A DNA stretch of 64,000 bases from Tubiluchus corallicola. Taxonomy: Eukaryota > Priapulida > Priapulimorpha > Priapulimorphida > Tubiluchidae. Below the pieces are notes generated by a model that saw only the letters and a program-made list of their open reading frames with translations, searched no databases and had not been told where the DNA came from. Of this stretch, positions 26,516-56,545 are shown piece by piece. The stretch lies in the NCBI GenBank assembly GCA_030141605.1, contig JAQGDQ010000340.1:124001-188000 (forward strand). Direction: 5' to 3'. The position numbers and the translations under genes are program-made. How positions within the stretch are numbered: the stretch's first letter is position 1; every line of letters starts with the position of its first letter.

Positions 26516-29500
26516 TACCCATGCAGTCAGACAAACCCTGATAGGCAGTGATCCTGCTCACCTCTCCTACGATCTTTAACATGTCCGTCTCTTCATTATG
26601 CCTCACGGTGGTGACAAACACGGCGTTACCTGGTGAAGCTTGAACTGTGATCAGGTAATCAGACATGGTTACCGTTGCCTTCCCAAAACGGAGTTTCTTA
26701 TTCGTGATATCGTTCTCTCCGCGGTCCTGTTTCTCAAGTCTCAGGGCATCGTCATTCACTCTAGCCACCCTAGCGTCTTTTATACGAACCATTTTCACTT
26801 TGGCACACATGTTTTGATATTCTCGTAAATCGCGGTTTATTGAACGAATCATGAAGTTTGCGCATCGCACCACTATGGCCTCCGAAGTGTCAACCAGTTG
26901 ATGCACTTGACAGGTGCACCAATGTGATGCAATTCCCGCGTCGGAACACGTTCTTTCAACATTCATTTCGTTCAGTAAACTCACGCCACGCTCACTTCGG
27001 CTAGCCACACGGACACGGCCATCAAAATACAAGATATGTTTCATCGTCTCGTACACGTCAAAGGGAGTAGTGAGCCTGTTCACGTTTGTCCTTAGATTGG
27101 CCGCCATTTTAGAATACTTTTGTTGAAACCACTGCGGTAGCACCACAAAACAGAATGGTAGTCTCTCTTCTAATTTACCTACATACGTTTCTAGAATATC
27201 GCCATACCGTTGACCATGATCACTAATGAATAGGAGTGCTGTATTTTCTAGTCCTCCAATGGAGTTGAGTTGGTGGAGAAAGTGGACATATTCTCGATCC
27301 ACGGCGTGAAGAAGGTGAGGCGTATTGTGACTGTGTCGTGTGAGCCACATAAACGAAAAGAACTTCTTAGCTTTGAACTGTTTTACGTACTCCAACAACC
27401 AGTCAAGAGTTCGCTTTGTTTCCAGTTCTTGACCGATGCAGTTCTTGTCACTGTTGTGAAAGACATCCGATTCCTCGACTGCCATGCTGAATGGACGGAG
27501 GTAGTAATCGGTAGGCTGATCCCTAAATCCGGCTCTCATGTAATTGAAAGTCCCCACGTCGGCCACTTCTTCGGCAAACATTGTCCGATATCCTTGAGCA
27601 GCAAACTCCTTCCAGATGAACTCGTATTCATCAAAAGGTTTATAACTGACACTTTCATTCCATGGTAGTTCTTCAACGAACTTTCCTGTCAAGAATGGCA
27701 CCATGTTAACGAAAGTATTGTCCTCGACTTTGTTGTAACCTTTCATTTCAAAAGCGTTGAGCGTCTTCAGCAGATAGTTCAAGGTCTTTGGCATCTGTCT
27801 TTGGAACCCAAGACGAGACACGGAATCAATGCCCAATAAGATAACGTTTAGATTTTCCTTCTGTGGGGAGGTAGAAAATTCGTGTCTAGAACATCGTTTT
27901 TCCACTTTGGGCTTCAATAATATAAAGGAATGAAAATTTTCGTAGACTTGCGTTCCATTAGCATACGTGCAAGCAACACGAATAAACTCGTCATGTATTA
28001 AAACATTGTCATATTCATTACTAATATCTACACTCTTTCCCCAGTAAAACACATTGTCCGTCTTTTGATGATGAAAACGATACAAACTCTTGTATTTGCA
28101 CCTTACAGATTTACCATAAAGCAGGTGAGCTAACGTCCAGTTGATGATCAATTTGTTACCATCTACTGTATGAGAAAGTGTGGGCGGACCTTCACATTTT
28201 ACTGGTTTGGCACGACGAGTTAGGTAAGGGTGCAAAGACTTGTCGAATGGATCTACATCTATAATAGTGCAACCCGGTGTGTCGACGATCCTCCCCACTG
28301 CACTCGCTGATTGGTTGATTCGACTGACGTTGAAAACAGCTCTATTTAGTGCTGGTTTGTTAAGTTCCTAAAATGTGTAAAATGGTTTGCCATTTAAAGT
28401 AATAAATCAGTAAAGAAATAATTGTAAAATATTACTAACTATAAATAAAATAGTATTACTGTTACGTTTACTGTTACTGTTACTGTCACTGTTACTGTCA
28501 CTTTTACTATTGCTGTTACTGTTCCTGTCACTTTTACTATTGTCGTTACTGTTACTGTTACTTTTACTAATGCTGTTACTGTTACTGTCACTGTTACTGT
28601 TACTTTTACTATGGCTGTTACTGTCCCTGTTACTGTTACTGTTACGTTTACTGTTGCTGTTACTGTTACTGTCACTGTTACTGTTACTTTTACTAATGCT
28701 GTTACTGTTACTGTCACTGTTACTGTTACTTTTACTAATGCTGTTACTGTTACTGTCACTGTTACTGTTACTTTTACTATGGCTGTTACTGTCCCTGTTA
28801 CTGTTACTGTTACGTTTACTGTTGCTGTTACTGTTACTGTCACTGTTACTGTTACTTTTACTAATACTGTTACTGTTGCTGTCACTGTTACTGTTACTTT
28901 TACTATGGCTGTTACTGTCACTGTCACTGTCACTGTCACTGTTACTGTTACGTTTACTGTTGCTGTTACTGTTACTGTCACTGTTACTATTACTTTTACT
29001 AATGCTGTTACTGTTGCTGTCGCTGTCAGTGTCAACTGTCATGGTCATTGTCACCGTTATAGTTACTATTACTGTCACTGTCACTGTCACTGTCACTGTT
29101 ACTGTCACTAACACAATCACTGTCGCTGTCACCGTCACCGTCACCGTCACCGTCACTGTCACTGTTATTGTTACTGTTATTATTACTGTTATTGTTATTG
29201 TGATTGTTACTCTTACTGATACTGCTACTATTAATACGTTTTAGTAAAGATGACAACAGCAACAACCAGAATAGCAGCAACAATCTGTACTTCCCAACCC
29301 AGAAGAGCAACCACCACCGCCGGTCTCTACTGCCACCGCCACCGCCATCACCAGCACAATTGCCACTGCCACTGCCCAAAAACTGGATCGGCAGCATCTA
29401 CAACGCACAGTTATAGTGATGTTGCTGATGGCGACAACAGCAAACATGACCAACTGTGTTTTTAACCAACCGGATATTTACCTGAATCTTCAAGTCACTG

Positions 29501-29580
29501 ATTGTTACTAGATGCCAGACAATTATGAGCCCCAGGACACTAATCACCACCGACACATAGAAAGTGTCTTGTAATGGCAT
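26481..29580 (-). CDS. DUF229 (sulfatase-like) type II membrane protein, 661 aa, two coding exons
   Basis: Coding exons are 29482-29580 and 26481-28367 (phase 0 junction, donor GTAAAT, acceptor TTTTAG). Exon 1 gives MPLQDTFYVS followed by a hydrophobic segment of about 19 residues, a signal anchor. The lumenal body matches the DUF229 family of the alkaline-phosphatase/sulfatase superfamily. It shows NVILLGIDSVSRLGF (about 207-221; Asp214 and Ser215 at the metal/nucleophile position), EDNTFVNMVPFLTGK, FSFMWLTRHSHNTPH, LLFISDHGQRYGDI (Asp416-His417) and EERLPFCFVVLP. Family substrates are unknown; a Ser at the nucleophile position means formylglycine activation as in Cys-type sulfatases is not expected. 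The last ~13 codons and the stop lie in the adjoining 64-bp satellite. The 5'UTR exon is unplaced; 35016-35168 is a candidate that would extend the protein. Confidence 0.9.
28455..29225. repeat. (TTACTG)n-type hexanucleotide microsatellite
   Basis: About 770 bp of imperfect ACTGTT/ACTGTC repeats with a longer-range pattern: blocks separated by TTTTACTATGGCTG or TTTTACTAATGCTG recur every ~60-120 bp. It fills most of the DUF229 intron. Long Ser/Asn, Thr/Val and Leu frames through it are artefacts. Confidence 0.95.
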
Positions 29581-29586
29581 GGATGT

Positions 29587-29984
29587 CTGTAAAGTAAGAA
29601 AACAACATTTAAAGGAACAACATGTACTGATGTGACTGAAGCATACTAGAATTTTCGCGTCATTATGTGAGTGAATGGGTTAGAGTATCTATTGTACGCT
29701 ACTCAAAGATACACTAACATTAGACTATCAATTTTTTACAAGTGAATTTTTGATAACCATGATGCATATGCCTCGTTGGCGTGCATTTATAAATATAAAT
29801 AGACATAATCGGACACAGTTGTTATAGTTTTCGCAGTGGCAAAAACGGACAACTTGGTCACGTTTAGTCCCTTAGAAATTGAGCGTAGCCTAAAATTTCT
29901 CAAATTTCGAAAACAAAATACAAGGACAAGAGCTTTGGGTTTGTTTAGTTGTCTTTTTAAAGGAAAACTGGATGACTGTATGAA
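29587..29984. other. Upstream flank of the DUF229 coding exons
   Basis: AT-rich, with a predicted acceptor (CTTTACAG) at its left border, so it is probably an intron of the DUF229 gene. No other feature seen. Confidence 0.4.
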
Positions 29985-30328
29985 CATTACTTCAGAACAA
30001 AGACTGCTCTAATATATTGAAAACTACAATAGCTCTTTTAAATCAAAGCTTAGATTAAATAATAATTACCTCGGATACTCAAATTTTGTTAAACTTTCAA
30101 AGCTGCGTGCAGCTCAGTGAATCTACTAAGATTGGCAGCGGCGCCTTTTTGTCAGATTCGCGTGGCCGACAAATAGAAGGCGGTACCATGATAAGCATGA
30201 TCGTGAACGGCAGTGTTAGTTTCCGACGTCATATGATGTACAGCCCGTTTTTCGTGACATCATGCGTTTAAACAGTACTGTAACACTTGCGCAAATGTCT
30301 TGATGTGCAAGAGAAGACGCCTGCCATT
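29985..30328 (+). repeat. Dispersed repeat R2
   Basis: Blocks TTACCTCGGATACTCAAATT, AGTGAATCTACTAAGATTGG and TTAGTTTCCGACGTCATATG. The same blocks occur inverted at 37150-37600 and, in part, at 43795-44095. Followed immediately by an R1 copy. Confidence 0.8.
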
Positions 30329-30329
30329 T

Positions 30330-30815
30330 AAAGCAGGGAAAACAATCTTTATAAAGAGATGTAAAAAAATTTGGCTTGAAACTTTACATCACTTACATGC
30401 TGCCATATTGCATACAGGGCTTGCGTTAATAGTAACGTTATATAAGTAAAACTCGTAAATTTAAATGTTCACGATGACCGTTTGGTGCAGCCATCTTAAC
30501 GGTAAGTAGTTTGAAGCAAGTTTAGATAACATTACGTAAAGTTTAGAAAAAATAACCAAAGCATTCGTAGCGCACTCCTTGCTAACGGAGTAAAAGCTTA
30601 AATTACTGTATATTGTCAATGATGTGTTCTAGGTGAGCCAGTGGTGCACACTGGGAAGGTGAATCAGGTTTTATCAACAGGCGTGAACAATTTTCTTTTT
30701 CAGTTACATAAGCATTTCAAGTAAATAAGTGTAATGCTAAGTAATTTAACGTTGCATGGAAAATTCTTTCGGGATAGACTTTAAAATTCCCTTTCTTTCC
30801 CCTTTAATTGTTTAT
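30330..30815 (+). repeat. Dispersed repeat R1
   Basis: Starts at the CTTTATAAAGAGATG segment, contains TTACATGCTGCCATATTGCA and ATTCGTAGCGCACTCC, and ends at AATTCCCTTTCTTTCCCC. It abuts R2. Confidence 0.75.
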
Positions 30816-30894
30816 AATCCTAAATTCAAGATTGTTTGTTACTGATGAAACGGACACACAAGTAGCTTTTGTCTTTGAAATAAGATTTCTCTGC

Positions 30895-30975
30895 AAGGAG
30901 ATGTGAAAAAGTCGGTACTAAACCCGGATTTCAACCCTGTCCTACGCTGTGACCACTTGACTATTCAGCTCTAAT
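30895..30975 (-). repeat. tRNA-derived SINE head
   Basis: Minus strand has TAGTCAAGTGG (A box) and, about 22 bp on, GGGTTGAAATCC (B box) followed by GGGTTTAGTACC. Promoter-box spacing is tRNA-like but no cloverleaf with an acceptor stem closes, so this is a SINE or tRNA relic rather than a functional tRNA. Confidence 0.55.
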
Positions 30976-31209
30976 TCACAGTTAATGGTTTAGCAAGCAA
31001 TGCAACACATGCAGATGTTAACTTGAATACGCTTGGTTTTAAAAGTTCAATAGAATGGGATCATTCCATTAATTATACGTTTATTTGTTGGACAGAAACT
31101 TGCAAATTCTCACACAATATCAAAATGGCTACCATATAAAAATTAAGTAATTTGTTGTTACATGAAATAGAGGTAAATTATTCCGTAACTCAAACTTTGA
31201 CAACCCAGT

Positions 31210-31640
31210 TTATCCATAATTCATCATCATCATTATCTCCGGAGTCACACGTCGTTTGACAAGACTCTCCTGATCACTTTACTCCATACTGCTCTGTCAC
31301 CCACAGCCTCCCATTAACTCCATGCTGCCCTGTCACCCACAACCTCCCATTAACTCTATGCTGCCCTGTCACCCACAACCTCCCATTAACTCCATGCTGC
31401 CCTGTCACCCATAACCTCACATGTCTCTGTATTTCTGATATCTAATGGTGTGTTGATAAGATCTTTTTGGATGAAATTGATATGAGTCAGCAGCTGTCCT
31501 CCTTGTGGTTTCTTTTCGTTCTGCACTGCTTCTTTGAAAGTTAACTTTAATGGACTGTCATCTGGTAATCGTATAACATGTCCTATCCATCTTAATCTTC
31601 TCATTTTAGTTTTAACTGTCCTTGTTTTAATATGGAATCA
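31210..31640 (-). mobile_element. LINE reverse-transcriptase C-terminal fragment
   Basis: Minus-strand RRLRWIGHVIRLPDDSPLK, then GGQLLTHINFIQKDL, matches the conserved end of many LINE polymerases (R.RW.GHV.R.......P). At 31285-31420 its 3' part carries a ~36-bp tandem repeat (CTGCCCTGTCACCCACAACC, TCCCATTAACTC). Stops and truncation mark it as dead. Confidence 0.75.
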
Positions 31641-32545
31641 TTTCTATTTCATGCCTATCATACCCACACGCAACGATAAATATCATAATTATTATTTTCA
31701 TAAAACTACGTGTCAACAATTCAATTCAGTCGTTTTTTATTTGGCTGATTTGCAACACAAAACATTAAACTATTTACATAATGATAATAACAATACAATA
31801 ATAAAAACAGAAACAGTTTGGAATTGTCAAATAAGCCTCTAGGAGAAGAGGAGCGTGAGCTTTCGAGACACACCACAAGATGGCGCAAACGCATGCATCG
31901 TGCAGACAGAGAAATACATACAAAATATCTCAAAGTTAAAACAATATTCAGTTACAAAAACAATTAATGATAATAATACAGATAAATGAGATTAGCGGTA
32001 TTTAAAAACGCCAATTAGCAGGTTAGGTAAGGAGATAGTAAAAAATCAAATAAGTGCTTTTTAAAACGTTAAAATTGAAATTCTAGTCGATAAAAAAGGT
32101 GGATAAACGTTACCTTGGCTGATAAGAAAAAGGAAGTTTGATGACACATTTTGGCAGACAACAGACTTTGTTATTACCTTCTTAAATGCCAATAGTTTGT
32201 ATGTAGATGGGCGAGACAGCCAAGGGAAAGTAGGTTATGTCCTTGTGGGGACATTCAAACTGAGAAACACGTTGTACAGACATGCCCCCTAACATCAAAT
32301 ATTAGAAACCGCTACGAAAATGTAAGCTTTGCTGATTTAACTCACTTCTTTGAGCACACTAATTGTTATGTAATATGTCATGCAATTTTGCAACTTTATA
32401 CTGATGTACCTTGTATGCATAACACAGTTTTTAATGCCATAACCTTGAGTAGGAAATGTACGTAAAGTGACATTTGGACTAAAATCACTAATGTGTCGAT
32501 TGTGGCATTTACGTCGTTCCTCGTGTATACATGTAACTTGTTTTA
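31641..32545. other. Intergenic stretch, no gene seen
   Basis: AT-rich sequence with short possible LINE tail segments. No supported exon or RNA gene. Confidence 0.45.
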
Positions 32546-32547
32546 GT

Positions 32548-32738
32548 CAATAAACTACATACATACATACATACATACATGCATGCATGCATGCATGCAT
32601 GCATACATACATACATACATACATACATACATACATACATACATACATACATACATACATACATACATACATACATACATACATACATACATACATACAT
32701 ACATACATACATACATACATACATACATACACACACAC

Positions 32739-32783
<45 letters not shown>

Positions 32784-32795
32784 TACATACATATG
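32548..32795. repeat. (CATA)n / (CATG)n / (CA)n microsatellite
   Basis: CATA array with an internal CATG block (32578-32603), then a CA tract with CG interruptions. Six-frame proteins through it are periodic artefacts. Confidence 0.97.
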
Positions 32796-33249
32796 TCAAC
32801 CAAGAATGAAAACAGAGTATCTAAACTTACTCTATAACATCAAAATATACTTACTGCCACAGCTCAGCGCGTACTGACACTGAACAATTTCCTCTAAATT
32901 TTTTGCCTCCCAACAATTTACACACAACAGAGAAGCTAATATTTTATTACATTATAATGCACATAAAATTTAAATTTGTTCAAACGAGAACATTTTGCGC
33001 AGCATTGTTCGTAAATTACTGCCATGCTTCGAACGTCATGCGTGTGAATTGAGAACCGTGAATTATGATTTCCGTATTCCACGGAGATCTATGGTCATCG
33101 GGTCAATGGCCTCTGCGAATCAGAGACTTGCTTCGCTGCACAGAATGGTATAATAGAAATCGAAAGCGTCCATAGTATCCTTGCTATTATCCAAGCTGTC
33201 ATAGGGTCAGGCTACCTGGAATAACTATTACAGCTATATTTGGAAACGG

Positions 33250-33830
33250 GAAGTCAGAATATATAATAATCTTTATTTGACATTAAAAAACAATGGATAT
33301 TCATAAGCATAAAAGCATATAAGAACATCTTAAGTAAGCAAGTTTAGTTGATTAGTTTATCATCATTTTTAAAATAGCAAAACACATAACTAAGTCAGTA
33401 CAACATACAATAATATTACAAAGTGCAAAAGTGATTATTGATTAGTGGGTGAAAGGGTGGCGAAAGAACTATAAGTCGTCGAGTCATCGCAGCATGAGAA
33501 CAAAAATTCACACAACTGTTAAAGGTAAATGTGTCCAGTGCAAACTAAAAACTACTGTGCCAAAAATTTAAAACAAAATATACATTATAATGTTACACGC
33601 AAATTATAACAGACTATATACAATATATACGTACAATTTAAAATAGACAAGGGTAAATAAAATTTGCGGATGAATATATTATCATTAACGTGTGTAGGGT
33701 TTTCGAAACGATTTAATGCATGTATTTTTAATTTTGATTTGACTTAATTTGTTTTAAATTTGATGGCAGGGCATTCCAAAGTTGAACTCTTTGTTTAGTG
33801 ATAGAAATGTTTTGTTTTTTTATCGATATC
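33250..33830 (-). mobile_element. LINE 3' end (family L-A)
   Basis: Minus strand reads RVQLWNALPSNLKQIKS, a typical LINE polymerase C-terminus, followed by a ~500-bp 3'UTR and a tail TAAAGATTATTATAT. The UTR recurs, 5'-truncated, at 48400-48625. Confidence 0.7.
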
Positions 33831-34219
33831 AGTTTTCCTTACAGCTTTTTTGTTCTTCGCTACCGGCTGTAGCCTATTGGCACAGAAACCTTGCATGTAG
33901 TAACAGTGATTAATGAGTGACAGGTCTGAATGGCACAGAAACCTATCTCCTAGTAGCAGTAGTTATTAATGAGTCACATGTCTGAACAGTGACTGTGTAA
34001 TTGTAACACCAATGTAAGCATACTGGCCTATCGCCGCAGTTTAAATTATAGTGTTGCTGTGCTTTAAACTGTGCTATCGCCCCGCCTCCACTGTGACGTA
34101 ATCATGCTCACGGGAAACCAGGACTTCCCCAAGGACCAAACTACGTAGATTCTACGCAAAACAACTCAAGTTTAATGGTACTTAATTCTACTTTAAAGGC
34201 AAGAAAGTTGTACCTGAAG

Positions 34220-34550
34220 TAGGTTTCAGAAACATCGCCTTAAAAAATTATATTACGCGTTGAAAATTATTATATATTCGCGTTGAAAAGAATTTTTGTT
34301 TGTTTTCATTTTAAATTTCCCACAAAACTGTTCCGACTGCGCTATTACATAACGTCATATACGCACAGCGTATATCAGGGGAAGAAAAGTACATATTAAA
34401 CTATGTCCTAAAAATATTCCACGCAAAGTTATGTTACGTAACATTTTGCTTACCTACTTGAAAGACTTATGTAACTAGAAAAGAAAATTATTAATCATTT
34501 AAAATGTTTTATCAATTGGTAAAATGTCGTATTTCGTAACCCCATTCAAA
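34220..34550 (-). repeat. Dispersed repeat R1, inverted, partial
   Basis: Contains the R1 3' blocks in reverse (TCGCGTTGAAAAGAATTTTT, TAACGTCATATACGCACAGC, CTACTTGAAAGACTTATGTA). Confidence 0.75.
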
Positions 34551-34584
34551 ACCATAACAAAAGCATTAATGATGTCAAGATTTG

Positions 34585-34780
34585 AATGCCATTTGCCTCC
34601 AACAGTGTTGTTGTTGTTGTTGTTGTTTGTTGCACTTGTAGTTTAGATTCTGCACTGACGCATTTGCCTCCAACAGTGTTGTTGTTGTTGTTGTTGTTGT
34701 TGTTGCTGTTGTTGTTGTTGTTGTTGTTATTTGTTGCACTTGTAGTTTAGATTCTGCACTGACGCATTTGCGTCCAACAG

Positions 34781-34850
<70 letters not shown>

Positions 34851-34985
34851 GATGTTGCTGTTGTTGTTGCTGTTGCTGTTGCTGCTACTGCTGCTCCTGC
34901 TGCTGTTACTGTTCCTGTTGTTGTTGTTGATGTTGTTGTTGTTGCTGTTGCTGTTACTGTTGGTGTTGCTTTTGTTGCTACAATT
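34585..34985. repeat. (TTG)n microsatellite with embedded ~75-bp duplications
   Basis: The segment CACTTGTAGTTTAGATTCTG, CACTGACGCATTTGCCTCCA, ACAG occurs between successive TTG arrays, so a larger unit containing the microsatellite has been duplicated. The long minus-strand Asn/Thr-rich frame is a by-product. Confidence 0.9.
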
Positions 34986-35015
34986 GCTGTTATTTCTGAC
35001 TGACACTCCACTTAC

Positions 35016-35168
35016 GTTCTGACTACTATCTTTCTCACGTACACAAATCAACCATATCGTAAAAAATACACTTCGTGTTCGCAAACAACGTTCACTCGGA
35101 CCCAACTTCCCGAACCATTCTTGTACAAACGCCAAGACTTCATAAATAGAGCGCCTGGTAGTATCCAT
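35016..35168 (-). CDS. Orphan candidate first exon (51 codons), possibly 5' of the DUF229 gene
   Basis: ATG at 35168 starts MDTTRRSIYEVLAFVQEWFG, then KLGPSERCLRTR and a hydrophobic SVFFTIWLICV, ending at a strong donor (AAC|GTAAGT) in phase 0. Composition looks coding, like the cytosolic tail and membrane anchor of a type II protein. The next acceptor that fits is 29586 of the DUF229 gene, where joining stays in frame through its 5' leader (two codons, Thr-Ser, before its Met). A phase match has one chance in three, so this is only a candidate. Confidence 0.35.
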
Positions 35169-35821
35169 GAACTTTGTTCTGTGCTGAACTATGGTAAACA
35201 CCTCGCCGGAACAGCATGCGCTAGGTTATAGACCTCTTCCGAGCACTTTCGCTACGCAACTGCGCATAATCTATGCCAGAGAGAATATAGTATCCCCTAT
35301 CCCAACAGCTATCACAGCTGCTACTGCACCGCTAACTGTAAGACCAGCTATTGATCGAAGGAACAAAGGTTATTAGATTCGACAGCACTGTTCACCATAA
35401 TAAACCGTATTTTTAACACCAGTATAACACTGATTAAGACGAAACGGTCTGCTCTGCTGTTCTTACTCTCGAAAAAGAGATGCTGCTCTTATTGGAGAAT
35501 GCTAAATGACGTTTTAAGAGCTGATGCGTTTACGGTGTGACTAAAGTGTCAAAGACAAAATGAAATCAGAGACGAAAATAATTTTGTGAGGCTGGGATTT
35601 TGAAGAGATTTACAAAGGCAACGCCATGGATCGAAGTGGAACCAAAGGTGATATTTTTTATTTATAAGATGGATCATTATTTCACTCCACATTTGCAGGT
35701 AAGGGATCCAGCTTGCTATTGGAGCAGTTGTTTCGGCGATATTTTTGATTTGAGTAATCTAGGATCTGCAAAATACTCTAGACATTTTTTTTATTTCTAA
35801 GTAATTTACTTATAACTCAAA

Positions 35822-35900
35822 GTAAGGTGGCTGAGTGGTAAAAGCTACACTGTATCAGTCTAGAGTTCAATACCCGCTGTTTGAAAATTCTAACTCTTGT
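35822..35900 (+). repeat. tRNA-derived SINE head
   Basis: GGTGGCTGAGTGGTAAAAGC holds a near-perfect A box (TGGCTGAGTGG). AGAGTTCAATACCC about 33 bp on is a degenerate B box. The arrangement matches a tRNA-derived SINE 5' end; flanking arms do not pair well enough for a tRNA. Confidence 0.5.
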
Positions 35901-36139
35901 TTCTGTTTACATGTTACATCATCTTTACTGTATAGAATCTCTTGTAGATGCAAGTCACTAAGTGTAGGTTAACTACTAATTATAAACGGCTTAGTTGGGC
36001 AATGCCAAAATTGGTTAGAAAAAGGATGGGGGTGGCCGTAGTTAAACTGTTTTTGCTCTGTTTCATATTGCTACCGGATATTCACCCCGTTGAGGGCGGA
36101 TCTATGCATATCGAAACGTGTTTAAGACACCCTTGCTAG

Positions 36140-37149
36140 TTTAGTGTCTGATCTAGGAGAATATTAACAGCTAACTAGATTCTGCTGTCGCCATGACAAC
36201 ACACATCGAGAAGACGCTGCGATTTAGTGCTGAATTCCAGCTTGCAGAGCGACACACAGTGAAAATTTTAAATACTACAGCAGGATGAGGCATTTTCCAT
36301 TTGTTTACTGAGTTTTAAATAGCATGGCACGAATATAAAGCATTTTAACAATACTTCGTTTGTGTGTTATTACGCATGCGCAGGCCCGGATTATGAACAT
36401 TTGGGACCCTTAGGCTGATGAAATTATGGGCCCCCTTAGACGGACACCCCCCCCCCCCCATTTCACTCGCCCGCAATACCCGCCTCCGTCTTAAACGTCT
36501 TTTCTCGCGACATATTTTAGAGACATTTACGTAGCCTTGAAGTAAATTTATTGCAAATTCAAACAAGAATAGCTGTCTTTTGTTTGTGAATGAAAATACT
36601 CTTTAACAAATATTACTATTGTACTCTTTATTGCAAACCAAATTAACACATATTTCAATACAAGGATAGTGAAAAAGCATATTTTTTTACCAAATGTTTC
36701 CCAAGCTTGAAGCCCCCCCCCTCCAAGTTTGAGGGGCCCTTAGGCTGTTCATGACGTCATGACAACAGGTGACCCAGTGCATGCTCCATTTTTTGACCAC
36801 TGTACAACCTTCCCCTAAATTCGCAAGTTAACTTGTGGTTTGATCCATTTTGTCAGCTTCATGACGTCATGACAAACGTGACCTTGAGCCATGTTTTATT
36901 TTTCTAACTTGCGTCTGCGTCTAATGGAGTTTCTTAAGCTTTCTACAGGTATAACATACGTATATAAATATTATGTGTCCATGTAAATCGTTTTTTTAGA
37001 TGATTTTATTTCATAAAGCTTTTAAGTTTTTTTAGCGTGTATTTCGTGCACCGTCATTATGCATCTATGCCAGCTACTTTGTACTGCATTAGAGGAAAAC
37101 CAGACGATTGTTTAGACCCAATCTCATTTTAATTTACTGTCGAAAATAT
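36140..37149. other. Intergenic stretch with a possible hAT relic
   Basis: 36381-36750 begins CAGGCCCGGATTATGAACAT and carries inverted GGGACCCTTAGGCT / GGGCCCTTAGGCTG segments plus poly-C tracts, reminiscent of hAT MITEs that start CAGGGCCGGATTA. I find no target duplication and the right end is unclear. Nothing else supported. Confidence 0.35.
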
Positions 37150-37600
37150 ACATTTTCTTGCTTTAAAAGTTAACAATTGCTTCTTATATTTGAATAATTA
37201 GCTTAGAAAGTTAATTAACGGCAACCGAACACAGTTATTGCTTACGTCAGAAACTAACCACAGTTTGTGCAATGGCAGGCGTCTTCCCTTGCGCGTTAAG
37301 CACATTTGCGTGAGTGTTACAGTACTGCTTAAACGCGTGATGTCACGAAAATAAGCTCTACGTCATATGACGTCAGAAACTAACACTGCAGTTCGTGATC
37401 ATGGTTATTACATTACCGCCTTCTATTTGTCGACCACGGGAATGTGACAAAAAGGCGTCGCTGCCAATCTTAGTAGATTCACTGAGCCGCGTGTAGCTTT
37501 GAAAGTTAAACGAAATTTGAGTATCCGAGGTAATTATTATGTAATCTAAGCTTTGATTTAAAAAAAGGCTGTTGTAGTTTTCAATATTGTAGAGCACTCT
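37150..37600 (-). repeat. Dispersed repeat R2, inverted
   Basis: Reverse-strand R2 with the palindrome-rich block CGTCATATGACGTCAGAAAC and the shared TTAGTAGATTCACTGAG. Ends ~95 bp before the first SLC7-like exon. Confidence 0.8.
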
Positions 37601-37694
37601 TCATTCTGAACTCGTGTTTACACATACTCCCGGTTTTTCTTTAAACATGCGAACAGTTTCTGTATAAGTTGGAAAACGTATAAAATATTTTTCC

Positions 37695-55962
<18,268 letters not shown>

Positions 55963-56039
55963 TTATTGCTATTATTTTCGGATTCGACACAAGTTGTTGT
56001 TGTCGGTGTTGCCCTTGTCACATTTTGAAAACTGTCACA

Positions 56040-56295
56040 GGTCACATGCACACATACACACACCCACGCCCACGTGCCAATGCGCACGTGCACACACATG
56101 CACACCCACGCACGTACACACACATGCACACACACAGACGCACCTACACCCACACACACACACATGCGCATGCACAGGCACACGCACACTTACACCCACA
56201 CACACCCATGCACAGGCACACGCACACACACCCATGCACATGCACACACACGCACACACGCACGCACACACACGCACACACACACACACACAGTA
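56040..56295. repeat. (CA)n-rich tract with CG/CCCA variants
   Basis: Imperfect CACA repeats directly 5' of a LINE C-terminal fragment. Confidence 0.93.
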
Positions 56296-56545
56296 TTCAC
56301 CGCAAGACACTGAGGAAGATACCACGGATCATTGCACCCATTCATGCCACCAGTACAAACGTGTCTAAGTCCCATGTAGTGTCCTCTCACACACATATTC
56401 CTTCTACCCCTCGAACAATCAGGATGTGGAACAGGCTTTCAACCATGGCAGTAAATGCTAGCTACATCAAGACATTCGGGCAGGTCACACTTAGTGTCAT
56501 TAGAGGCATGGAGCCGCCTATTCATTTGGAAAGATTGTAAAAAAA
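56290..56545 (+). mobile_element. LINE C-terminal fragment
   Basis: Plus-strand SSHTHIPSTPRTIRMWNRLS, then MAVNASYIKTF, matches the usual LINE polymerase end (S..PRTI..WN.L......A.....F). Stop at 56538. 5'-truncated. Confidence 0.75.

Noticed and set aside
28407-29244. Long Ser/Asn, Thr/Val and Leu frames on both strands
   Set aside because: Hexanucleotide microsatellite in the DUF229 intron; all frames are open simultaneously.
35948-36139. Small secreted peptide gene (63 codons with a hydrophobic stretch)
   Set aside because: Hydrophobic run is internal to the longest frame, there is no TATA or polyadenylation signal at suitable distance, and the length is within chance expectation.
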